Of a stretch of DNA of 51,330 nucleotides, positions 9,081-17,358 are shown in pieces. The translations under genes and the position numbers were made by a program. Position 1 is the stretch's first letter, and every line of letters begins with the position of its first letter. Source of the stretch: UBA3305 sp002373555 (GTDB lineage Bacteria; Bacillota; Clostridia; Lachnospirales; Lachnospiraceae); NCBI GenBank assembly GCA_946612455.1, contig CAMOER010000019.1, forward strand, positions 1 to 51,330. Reading direction: 5' to 3'. The notes beneath the pieces were generated by a model. That model was given only the letters and a program-made list of their open reading frames with translations. It ran no database searches and was not told where the DNA came from.

Positions 9081-12000
9081 TCAGATGCAACGAATACGTA
9101 CTCGCACCCAGAGAGCGATGCCGGCAAATGCAGCCATCAGCGCACCGATCAGATACAGTCCTGTGGTACCCATTCCACCAGTGTTCGGGAGTTCCACGCC
9201 CGGGTTGTTCCAAACGCGGATCTGATACGTTCCGCTCTCCTGTCCGGCCACCCAGTACTGATGATACGGATTCTCCTCGCTGTCCTGCGCGACTTCTGCC
9301 ATTCCGGTTCCCTGGATCGCCGTCACACCGTTTGCTTCCACGGTGATCCGGATCGCTGATGCAGCCGGATTATATCCTTTCGGTGCACGTGTCTCGACCA
9401 GACGATACTCTCCGACCGGGATCGCACCCAGCGTGAGAATAGCATCGGAACCGGTCGTTCCGGTCACCAGAGGCTTTGCTCCATCCGCTGCTTTCTCTGC
9501 AGCATCATCGTAGTTCTCCGCACTGTAAAGTGCAAATTCGGCTCCGGTAGTAATGGCCGCATGATCCAGATCCGTTTTCCAGATCGAAACATTCTTCGTC
9601 TCGGTACGATTCTTATAAGTTACTGTGTATTGCGTATTTGCTTCATCGATCGTTCCATTTCCTGTCGTTGTACCTTCCGTCAGCGTAAAGGTTCCCTGGT
9701 CCGCTGCTGCGCTGTCGAAGGTATAGCCGGCAGCGGCTGATTCCGTAATGATATACTTTGTTTTGCTCGGCAGGTTGATCACGCGAAGGTTCCAGCCGGG
9801 CTGAATTTTGACCGTAAAGTCCGTATTGTCATGTACATGGAAGAATCCTGTACGCTCACCGTCTTTGAATTCCGGTTCTGCGCCGTCAACATTCAGGTCT
9901 TTCACTACAGTTGCGGTATCATTCGGATCTGTCTGCACAGAGAACCAGATATCCTGGCCATCCGTTGCTCCGTTGATCGTGGGATCATCGATCCTGATCG
10001 AGAATTCGAACAGCTGACCGGAAGAAATCGTATTGCCGGCGTTATCGATCACCTGCTTCACCAGGTTCAGATTACTGCGGCGATGGTTGGTTGCCGTAAG
10101 AGCAGCAGTTCCGCTCTGGATCGCGTAATATCCGTCATCGATTACATAATCATAATCTTCCGAAGAGGACACCTTTTTCAGCATCACTGCTGTAGGTGTA
10201 TCAAATCCATTTGCACTGTCTGTGATGACCATCGGGCGATAGGTATCGGCTTCCAGTTCCCAATGGTATCTCGCACTCGGATCCACGTCCTCTGTGAGCG
10301 TGAAATCGTGGCCGTGCTCGTAGATCGTCTGGGTTCCGTTTTCCACCTTCATAAGGCCTGTGGAGATATTGGAGCTTCCGCCCCAGGAAGTCTCTGCACT
10401 GACATCCATGACTGCGAAGATGCTCTCGTCAACATTGTCCGTCTCCGCATTGTCCATCCCGGCTGCGCGAACGCCCAGCTTTACAGGGGCCGGCTCACGG
10501 TCATCATTTAAAGCGTTGTTCCATTCTTTTTTGACATTGATGATTTCGGAAGCCAGTCCCAGCGGATCGACTTCATTAAACTTCAGAGTCTGCTCAGAAC
10601 CGGTCGTCTGTACGCCGTCGCCGGTCTTTCTGGCGGCTTTGTAGGTCGTTCTCGGATCCTTGTCATTTGTCTTTATGGTATAGGTATAAGGTGCGGACGC
10701 GGAGCGAATGATCTGTGCCTTCTGATCAGCTGTCAGTGTATCATAGTAGCCTGGATCGTTTTCGCACTTTGCCAGAATGTCATAGGCTTCCTGACTCGGC
10801 CATGCACGGAAGGAAACTCTGTAGGTGCAGCCGGCCTCGGGAACAAATTTGTGTCCCATATCCCACTTCACCGAGCCGGCGGCTTTGTCATATACGGCTT
10901 TGCTGCAGTTCTCCGATGCAGGATTCCAGGATTCGAAATCACTGGTGTTCAGGCTCTTTCCCTTGTTATAAGCGGCTACAAATCCGTTCTGATCATCGAC
11001 TGTCCAGGTATTGTAGTTATCCGGATAGGCAAGCGCTTTTCCGGAAGTGCCGAGAATATAGCCGGCTCTTACATTTTTGGACCAATGGTTCCAGTCCTTC
11101 GGTGCTTCTGCCTTGAAGTAAGCGAAGTCTCCGTCCACATTTGTCAGTCCGCTCTTGGCAACGGTATTGGTCAGGCTGGTGATGCCGTCCGTCATGACGA
11201 TGTCGCCCCAGCCGAGCATTGCGATGATGGAGGCGGTGATATCGCTGAACGCTGCGGTTAATTCATCACTGTCCTTGGCATTTTTCGTTCTGTCTTCGCC
11301 TTTCAGAGAATCTCCGTCATACGCATAGGTCGTGAGGCCCTGCAGTCTGCTGACACCGGATGCGGGTCCGACGCCGATCGCGTAATAATTCTTATTATGA
11401 TCTGCGATCGATCTGGCCACATCCAGGGTCGTGTTGTAGTTGCGTTCATCGTTTTCATTCAGCCCGCCCTGAATCGTATTTGCACGATACATATACCAGG
11501 TGCTGTCTGTATAGATATCAATATTGCTGTCATTGACAGTATCGGGATATCCGTCCATGTTCAGCAGGTTTCCTCTGGTCGCACGGTAGGAAGGATTGCC
11601 ATCCGTAACGAAGATCACGAAGGTGGCGCGTTCCGGATCCACTGCCATATGATTGGCCATCCGCAGCGCATCCTCCCAGTTCGTGCCCGTATTGGTCTTC
11701 AGGCCTTCCACGGCAGATGCATATGCACCGTAATTGTCCGTAAATCCCTGTACAAGGCTCGCTTTGTCGGAGAAAGCGATCAGGGACATCCGGATCAGCT
11801 TATTGCCGGTGGAGTCCTGAAACTCCGTATTATCACCGATCAGCGTATTGGCAAGATCCTTGACTGCGTTATGTGCGATCCAGAGTCTTGTTCTGTGATT
11901 ACAGTTTTTCGCAGCGGTATCATTGTTGTTGTACTGTGTGCCGTTCGTCATCTCTCTTCTCATGCTTGTGGAAACATCAAAGATCACGATAACATCGGCG

Positions 12001-14129
12001 AGTTTCTCCACTTCCAGCGGGGAAGTATCAGCGGTAATGCTTAAGGAAATGGTATTGGTACCGTCTCCGTTCGGAACAGAATCCTTGCGGATCGCCGGAT
12101 CTGCCGGGTTTTCCGTGGCTCCGGATTCTTTCACCTTCGGTGTGCCGCCGGTGACCGGCTCTTCGGACTTCTTATAGACCACGTAGATTTCCTGATTAAC
12201 GGATTTCCATTCGACTGTCGACTTATTGACCGATGTGGTATACTGCCATCTTCCGTCCTGCGTTCTCAAGATAGGACGGATCTCGGTTCCGTTCACACTG
12301 CCGAGAGCGGATCTCACATAGTCATATCCTTCAATATCATAGATCAGGAAGGCCGGGCTGGTCGTATTGTCATCGTCCCAGTTCCTGCCGTTGATAACTT
12401 CCAGCGGATTTCCGTTTTCATCTACATAATGGATCATCGTGTCCTGGGAATAGCTGCTGACTTCAGCGAAAATGAAACCCGAAGATGCATTGTTGTCTCT
12501 CTCCCGGAAAGCGCCGTCCGCAGCGGAATATCTCAGTCTTCTGTTATTGTCGGTCGTATTTGCGGCTCTCATGCGGCCCTGGCTGTCGACCGTCCACTGA
12601 TACCGTTTCGCCTCTCTGTAACCGGATTCATTGATATCACTGTCTGCTCCGACCATCAGGCCGCCGTAGGTGCGCAGGTAATAGGTCTTTCCGCCTTCTT
12701 CATAGGAAAACGTGTAGTTTCCGCCGTTTACCTTGTGTGCTGTCCACACGATGCTGCTGCCGTAGTCTTCTTCCGTAAAGGTCGTTCCTGCGATGGCGCT
12801 GGCGTCGATCTGAGCACCGTAAACTTTATCCTTATCACGGCCTTCGGAGTAATGGGTCATCGCATAGTACTGATTATTGCTGCCTGTATAGATGACATAC
12901 TGCTGTCCGTCCTTGAGATCGGCTGTATCAACTACGGTTCCCACAACACCATATACAGAGAATCCGTTTGCTTCAAAGCTGACCGAATCCGGAGCTGCTT
13001 CCGCATCCTTCTTTGCTTCTGCTGCGGTCTTTTCTGTCGTCAGTGCAACTTCTCTGATCTCTTCCGTCTCGTCTCCGAAGTGAACGACCTGGGGTGCCTT
13101 TTCCTCTTCCACGTTCTCCGCCAGATCATCCAGTGTAATCATGACCTGTACAGGCTCTGCCGGCTGGATCTCCCAGCCCATCGGATCAACGATCGTGATG
13201 TCGAAGAATCTTGCGTAGGAGATGTTGCCTTCCTCCACGTCCAGGGTCTTTTCGGTATCGGAAATATATCCTTCATAATCAGCGGTATTGTTTTTGATTT
13301 CCTTCACGAGCAGTTCTGCGCCTTCGGGAATGCCGGCGTTCTCGCTGCAGGTAACGGTGATATGAAAACCATTTCCTTCTGCGGTCAGCATCTGTGCACA
13401 TGCAGCTGCTTCCGTCGTTTCTTCGACTGCGGTTTCTTCCATGGATTCTGCAGTCTCTTCGATGCTGCTTTCCTCTGCCGCGCCTTCTTCTACGCTGGTC
13501 TCTTCCTCTGCCGTTTCTTCCGTTGATTCCGCCGTTTCCTCGGCGCTGCTTTCTTCTTCGGCCATTTCGGATTCCGTAGTCTCAGAAGTTTCTTCTGTGC
13601 CGTTCTCTTCTTCTGCGGCGATTTCAGATTCCATGGTCTCTTCCATGGTTTCTTCCGTCGTTTCTTCCGTTTCCATTTCCGTTTCTGCTTCCGGATCTGC
13701 AAAGCATTCTTCCGTATGGATGTGCTCTTCCAGACCGCAGATCAGTTCCAGATGCTGCAGGAAGCACTCTTCCGTGTGGATATGTCCGGGCATCTCCTGT
13801 CTTCCGCAGGTCAGAATGTTCTCGGTTTCATAGCACTCGTCCGTATGGGCATGATCTTCATTTTCTTCCAGCTCACAGACAAGCACCTGCTCCGCAGTGA
13901 AGCATTCCTCAGTATGCTCATGTCCTTCGAATTCTTCCTGTCCGCAGACAACGGTCTCGGTGATTTCATAACAGGCATCGCTGTGCTCGTGCTCTTCCAT
14001 GCCGCAGAAAGCTGTCCGCTCCATGGTAATACCAGGAAGAATAAGGGAATATACAGTCACAAATACGACGATACTGGCTGCCGTAAAAAGAACCTTCTTA
14101 TAGCTGATTGCATTTCTCATGTTTTTCAT
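9081..14129 (-). CDS. Giant Cys/His-module, VWA, CnaB, LPNTG-anchored surface protein (paralog 3)
   Basis: 1682 aa from the ATG at 14129, chosen because AAGGAGG lies 7 nt upstream; a longer frame from 14237 lacks such a site. Order: membrane helix at about 13-35 ending YSLILPGITME; five modules at C42-C53, C62-C76, C85-C99, C108-C122 and C131-C142; a Glu/Thr/Ser repeat linker at about 145-250; the shared SYARFFDITIVD and GFSVYGVV domain; von Willebrand A domain with DVSTSM (D718) and VTDGNPS (about 845); several beta domains; SpaA-like domain from about 1513 with KTD and ETRAPKGY; LPNTG at 1647-1651, hydrophobic helix and a short basic tail. Inferred to be sortase-anchored and to bind a ligand outside the cell. 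The middle differs from paralog 2, so the array shares ends rather than whole sequences. Confidence 0.9.
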   Translation of the reverse strand: MKNMRNAISYKKVLFTAASIVVFVTVYSLILPGITMERTAFCGMEEHEHSDACYEITETVVCGQEEFEGHEHTEECFTAEQVLVCELEENEDHAHTDECYETENILTCGRQEMPGHIHTEECFLQHLELICGLEEHIHTEECFADPEAETEMETEETTEETMEETMESEIAAEEENGTEETSETTESEMAEEESSAEETAESTEETAEEETSVEEGAAEESSIEETAESMEETAVEETTEAAACAQMLTAEGNGFHITVTCSENAGIPEGAELLVKEIKNNTADYEGYISDTEKTLDVEEGNISYARFFDITIVDPMGWEIQPAEPVQVMITLDDLAENVEEEKAPQVVHFGDETEEIREVALTTEKTAAEAKKDAEAAPDSVSFEANGFSVYGVVGTVVDTADLKDGQQYVIYTGSNNQYYAMTHYSEGRDKDKVYGAQIDASAIAGTTFTEEDYGSSIVWTAHKVNGGNYTFSYEEGGKTYYLRTYGGLMVGADSDINESGYREAKRYQWTVDSQGRMRAANTTDNNRRLRYSAADGAFRERDNNASSGFIFAEVSSYSQDTMIHYVDENGNPLEVINGRNWDDDNTTSPAFLIYDIEGYDYVRSALGSVNGTEIRPILRTQDGRWQYTTSVNKSTVEWKSVNQEIYVVYKKSEEPVTGGTPKVKESGATENPADPAIRKDSVPNGDGTNTISLSITADTSPLEVEKLADVIVIFDVSTSMRREMTNGTQYNNNDTAAKNCNHRTRLWIAHNAVKDLANTLIGDNTEFQDSTGNKLIRMSLIAFSDKASLVQGFTDNYGAYASAVEGLKTNTGTNWEDALRMANHMAVDPERATFVIFVTDGNPSYRATRGNLLNMDGYPDTVNDSNIDIYTDSTWYMYRANTIQGGLNENDERNYNTTLDVARSIADHNKNYYAIGVGPASGVSRLQGLTTYAYDGDSLKGEDRTKNAKDSDELTAAFSDITASIIAMLGWGDIVMTDGITSLTNTVAKSGLTNVDGDFAYFKAEAPKDWNHWSKNVRAGYILGTSGKALAYPDNYNTWTVDDQNGFVAAYNKGKSLNTSDFESWNPASENCSKAVYDKAAGSVKWDMGHKFVPEAGCTYRVSFRAWPSQEAYDILAKCENDPGYYDTLTADQKAQIIRSASAPYTYTIKTNDKDPRTTYKAARKTGDGVQTTGSEQTLKFNEVDPLGLASEIINVKKEWNNALNDDREPAPVKLGVRAAGMDNAETDNVDESIFAVMDVSAETSWGGSSNISTGLMKVENGTQTIYEHGHDFTLTEDVDPSARYHWELEADTYRPMVITDSANGFDTPTAVMLKKVSSSEDYDYVIDDGYYAIQSGTAALTATNHRRSNLNLVKQVIDNAGNTISSGQLFEFSIRIDDPTINGATDGQDIWFSVQTDPNDTATVVKDLNVDGAEPEFKDGERTGFFHVHDNTDFTVKIQPGWNLRVINLPSKTKYIITESAAAGYTFDSAAADQGTFTLTEGTTTGNGTIDEANTQYTVTYKNRTETKNVSIWKTDLDHAAITTGAEFALYSAENYDDAAEKAADGAKPLVTGTTGSDAILTLGAIPVGEYRLVETRAPKGYNPAASAIRITVEANGVTAIQGTGMAEVAQDSEENPYHQYWVAGQESGTYQIRVWNNPGVELPNTGGMGTTGLYLIGALMAAFAGIALWVRVRIRCI

Positions 14130-14189
14130 GGATAATCCTCCTTCCCGGCTGTTCGAAATTGAAAGGAACGTTCTGCTCTTTATCTTCTC

Positions 14190-14210
14190 TGTCCAACAAA
14201 TGTCCAGCAA
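14190..14210 (-). promoter_or_regulatory. Tandem 11-bp direct repeats upstream of paralog 3
   Basis: TGTCCAACAAATGTCCAGCAA: TGTCC starts at 14190 and 14201. Here the repeat is only about 60 nt from the ATG at 14129, so it must lie very near the transcription start. This supports a role in promoter control rather than in a leader RNA. Confidence 0.6.
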
Positions 14211-14309
14211 TTCAATACTTCTTTCTTTTACACTCATAGGATACTATCTGCTCCGTCACATCAAACGTCAAAATCCAATCCGTTTTTTAATTTTTATGAC
14301 GCAGAAAGC

Positions 14310-14346
14310 AAAAAAGGACGGACAGGGTGCAGCCCCCTGTCCATCC
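14310..14346 (-). terminator. Second of two tandem terminators after the LytS-type kinase
   Basis: Minus strand: GGATGGACAGGG pairs with CCCTGTCCGTCC around a short loop, followed by TTTTTT. It lies just past the first terminator, making a double stop between the kinase and paralog 3. Confidence 0.75.
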
Positions 14347-14348
14347 TG

Positions 14349-14379
14349 CAAAAAAATACCGGAGTTTTCACTCCGGTAT
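14349..14379 (-). terminator. Intrinsic terminator overlapping the end of the LytS-type kinase gene
   Basis: Minus strand: ATACCGGAGT and ACTCCGGTAT form a perfect 10-bp stem with a 4-nt loop and a T-run. The kinase stop codon (14368-14370) lies inside the left arm and loop. Confidence 0.85.
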
Positions 14380-15612
14380 GGCAAGTGTTATGGTTGTTCC
14401 GTGATCCGGCGAGCTTTTGATCTCCATCTCACCGTCACACATGCTCTCGATCCTGTCTCTCACATTTCTGAGACCGATATGGGAATCCTCCAGTTCATCG
14501 ATATTCTCGATCGCAAATCCTTTTCCGTTATCCCGGATCATGATCTCATGAAACCCGGGGACTTTCCTGGTCGCGACCACGACCAGGCCATCGCTTCTGC
14601 CGCGGATACCGTGCCGGATGGCATTTTCCACCAGCGGCTGGATCGTCAGCGTCGGCACCTTGAAATCCTCGTCCTCGATATAGTACTCCACGCGGATCTT
14701 CGGGAAACGGATCATTTCGATGTCCGCATAGATCTTCGTATGCTCCAGCTCTTTCCGCAGCGGAATCAGATCCGATTTATTCAGAGACTCGATATTGTTC
14801 CGAAGATACGTGCCGAATTTTTCCGTCGTATCGAACGCTTTGTCCGGATCGATCCGGCAGAGCGCCTGGATCGTGGACAGGGTATTGAACATGAAATGCG
14901 GCTGGATCTGACTGATCATGATCCGGATCCGCTGCTGGGCCTTCAGATCATCCTCATGCTCCCGGACATACTGCAGATGCAGCCAGACATAGTAGAAAAC
15001 GACTGCGCTGCACATTGTGATCGTCAGAAATGAGACCGGTACATCCACATAGCCCAACCGGAAATCCAGCACAACGGACACAACGATCAGGAAAACATTC
15101 AGGATCGGAATAAAGGATCCGGACAGACCTGATTTGTTCCTTTCCCTGAGCGTCTCGACCAGAAGCTCCATGATCAGGGCAAGGCTGATGATATGGCAGC
15201 TGTATCCGAGCGGTCCTCTCACAAAATGATTCTCTGCATCAATATAGAAGGCGATCCCCGTGAATGTGGATACAAGGAACACAACCGCATTGATCCCTAC
15301 CAGGATCCATACCGGAATATTCTTCTTCTCCTTGTCATTCACGACATGAAAGAACAGCGCGATGACGACCGGACGCATAATATAACCGTACGTATCCACG
15401 ATCGTCCGCTCCAGCGGACTCGTCCGGATCTTCAGGTCGTAATCCAGCTGTCCCTGCAGCACCAGGCTCAGGATCAGTTCCGTGATAACAAGCAGGATTC
15501 CGCGGTGTCTGCGGTTGACATACGGATCGACCATGATCGCGATGGTCAGGCCGACCAGATGCAGCACCAGAGGAGCAAGCATCATCAGGTTCAATATCAT
15601 TGTTTCACTCAA
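14368..15612 (-). CDS. LytS/YesM-type sensor histidine kinase, orphan
   Basis: About 414 aa. The start is uncertain: the TTG at 15612 has GGAGGTGA 8 nt upstream, whereas the GTG at 15624 overlaps that site and the ATG at 15600 is too far. The N-terminal half has about six hydrophobic segments with short loops. The C-terminal half has the His_kinase signature QIQPHFMFNT (H239) and an ATPase domain with N-box VENAIRHGI, G1 box DNGKGF and GLRNVRDRIE. Family knowledge: these kinases sense extracellular signals and phosphorylate LytTR or AraC-type regulators. No partner regulator is adjacent. Its position beside the surface-protein array suggests, but does not show, a regulatory link. Confidence 0.9.
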   Translation of the reverse strand: MSETMILNLMMLAPLVLHLVGLTIAIMVDPYVNRRHRGILLVITELILSLVLQGQLDYDLKIRTSPLERTIVDTYGYIMRPVVIALFFHVVNDKEKKNIPVWILVGINAVVFLVSTFTGIAFYIDAENHFVRGPLGYSCHIISLALIMELLVETLRERNKSGLSGSFIPILNVFLIVVSVVLDFRLGYVDVPVSFLTITMCSAVVFYYVWLHLQYVREHEDDLKAQQRIRIMISQIQPHFMFNTLSTIQALCRIDPDKAFDTTEKFGTYLRNNIESLNKSDLIPLRKELEHTKIYADIEMIRFPKIRVEYYIEDEDFKVPTLTIQPLVENAIRHGIRGRSDGLVVVATRKVPGFHEIMIRDNGKGFAIENIDELEDSHIGLRNVRDRIESMCDGEMEIKSSPDHGTTITLAIPE

Positions 15613-15648
15613 GGATGCCTTCACCTCCTCCGGCCCCGGTTCCGTGCA

Positions 15649-16848
15649 TTATCTGCAGTCTTTGTAGATCGCGACAATATCGTCATATCCGAGAGAGGCA
15701 AAGCTGCCGATCGTACGCTTCTTTCCGTAAGTGCACTCCCAGGCGATCGCTTCGATCTCTTCATCCGTCGGCTCATGTCCGAGCAGTTCCGTCAGGGACA
15801 GCGGCATGCCGAGACTCTTAAAGAACTCGTTCGTGCAGTCAATGCCCATATCGGCTGCCAGCTGGTCATCCGCCACATTGATGCCGTAGACTTTTCTGGC
15901 AAACTGTGCGAATCTGGCAACATTGTTCTTCATGACATATCTGCACCAGGCAGCCCAGACAGCCGTCAGGGTAGCGCCGTGCGTCGAATCATAGATCGCG
16001 GAAAGCGCCATGCCGAGCTGATGGCAGGCCCAGTCACCCTCGCGGGGCGTGTCGCCCTGTGCGCCGATGCCGGTCAGACCGACATGGGAAACGGATCCGC
16101 ACCACATGATCTCACTCATCGCTTCATAGTTGTCCGGCTCATTCACGCCGATCGGGCCGTATTTGATAATGTCACGGAAAAGACCTTCCGCGAACTCGTC
16201 GGTCAGATGATTGCCGAGAATTGCCGGGAAATAACGCTCATGCGTATGCATGAAAATATCCGCAGCGCCGGCACCGATCTGATACTTCGGCAGCGTCATC
16301 GTCAGTTCCGGATTCATGACAGCAAATTTGGGACGGTTAAATTCTGTATTGATGCCCCGCTTGGTAGGCGCCTCCAGCGTATCATTCGTAAGCACGGATG
16401 AATTGCTGGTCTCGCTTCCTGCCGCGGAGATCGTCAGGACAGCGCCGACAGGCGTGCTCTTCTCCACCTTCGTGCCGCTCCAGAAATCCCAGAGATCATG
16501 CTCCGGTGAAGCAACTGTATGCGCGACCGCCTTCGCAGTATCCATGACACTGCCGCCGCCGACGCCCAGGATGAAATCCGCTTTGAAATCGATTGCTGCT
16601 TTTGCCATCTTGCGAGCTGTCGAAACCAGGGGATTCGGAACTACACCGCCCATGGCCAGATGCTCGATGCCGGCATCCGCAAGCATCTTTTCGATCCTGC
16701 CGATCAGGCCGCTCTTTACGGCAGACTGTCCGCCATAGATGAGGAAGACTCTCGAACCGCCGCACTCTTTGACCAGATCTGCCGTTTTTTCTTCGGCCGC
16801 TCTTCCGAAAACGATCTTTGTGGGTGAACAGTAAACAAATTTCTCCAT
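15649..16848 (-). CDS. Iron-containing alcohol dehydrogenase (butanol dehydrogenase/YqhD-like)
   Basis: 399 aa, full length for the type III (iron) alcohol dehydrogenase family. The N-terminal half has the nucleotide-binding signature GGGSVMDTAKAVA (about residues 98-110), preceded by the family start FGRAAEEKTADLV. The metal-binding half contains HTHERYF and further Asp/His ligands (for example GDWACHQLGMALS and STHGATL). Known role: NAD(P)H-dependent reduction of aldehydes to alcohols in the cytoplasm, often in fermentation or aldehyde detoxification. The substrate cannot be told from sequence. It stands alone between the dCMP deaminase-like gene and the kinase, with a short gap to each. 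Confidence 0.92.
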   Translation of the reverse strand: MEKFVYCSPTKIVFGRAAEEKTADLVKECGGSRVFLIYGGQSAVKSGLIGRIEKMLADAGIEHLAMGGVVPNPLVSTARKMAKAAIDFKADFILGVGGGSVMDTAKAVAHTVASPEHDLWDFWSGTKVEKSTPVGAVLTISAAGSETSNSSVLTNDTLEAPTKRGINTEFNRPKFAVMNPELTMTLPKYQIGAGAADIFMHTHERYFPAILGNHLTDEFAEGLFRDIIKYGPIGVNEPDNYEAMSEIMWCGSVSHVGLTGIGAQGDTPREGDWACHQLGMALSAIYDSTHGATLTAVWAAWCRYVMKNNVARFAQFARKVYGINVADDQLAADMGIDCTNEFFKSLGMPLSLTELLGHEPTDEEIEAIAWECTYGKKRTIGSFASLGYDDIVAIYKDCR

Positions 16849-16866
16849 GATTATCCTCCGTTTTTA

Positions 16867-17346
16867 TCAAAGTTTGATTACCAGATTTCTGTCGCCGGAT
16901 ACATACTGCCGGTATTTCACGCCGGCCATGTCGAACATGCGCTTGGAAGCGATCGTCGCAGCGGAGTCCATATATTTGTCGCTCTTGTAGATGACCTCCT
17001 TGATGCCGCACTGAATGATGGCTTTGGCGCATTCGTTGCAGGGAAAAAGTGTCACGTACACTTTGGCGCCCTCCAGCGAACCGCCGCCGTAATTCAGGAT
17101 CGCATTCAGTTCGGCGTGGCATACATAGGCATATTTGGTATCCAGCATCTCGCCTTCGCGCTCCCAGGGCATCTCGTCGTCATTGCAGCCTCTGGGCATC
17201 CCGTTGTAGCCGATTGAGAGGATCTTATTGTTCTGATCGACGATGCAGGCGCCGACCTGCGTGCTGGGATCCTTGCTGCGATGCGCAGACATCAGTGCGA
17301 TCCCCATGAAATACTGATCCCATGTGATGTAATCTTCTCTCTTCAT
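16867..17346 (-). CDS. dCMP/deoxycytidylate deaminase family protein (ComEB-like)
   Basis: 159 aa from the ATG at 17346, which follows a GGGGGG ribosome site; an in-frame GTG at 17352 overlaps that site. The zinc deaminase signature is complete: HAELNAI (His ligand and catalytic Glu) and PCNECAKAI (two Cys ligands). The body resembles dCMP deaminases, with STQVGACIVDQNNKILSIGYNG near the N-terminus. Known reaction: dCMP to dUMP plus ammonia, feeding thymidylate synthesis; in Bacillus the homologue is ComEB. It lies close behind the polysaccharide deacetylase gene on the same strand (about 12 nt apart). Confidence 0.9.
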   Translation of the reverse strand: MKREDYITWDQYFMGIALMSAHRSKDPSTQVGACIVDQNNKILSIGYNGMPRGCNDDEMPWEREGEMLDTKYAYVCHAELNAILNYGGGSLEGAKVYVTLFPCNECAKAIIQCGIKEVIYKSDKYMDSAATIASKRMFDMAGVKYRQYVSGDRNLVIKL

Positions 17347-17358
17347 CGCCACCCCCCT

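Noticed and set aside
9831..10511. 226-codon plus-strand frame inside paralog 3
   Set aside because: It is antisense to a well-supported coding region, with no ribosome site and no recognisable domain.
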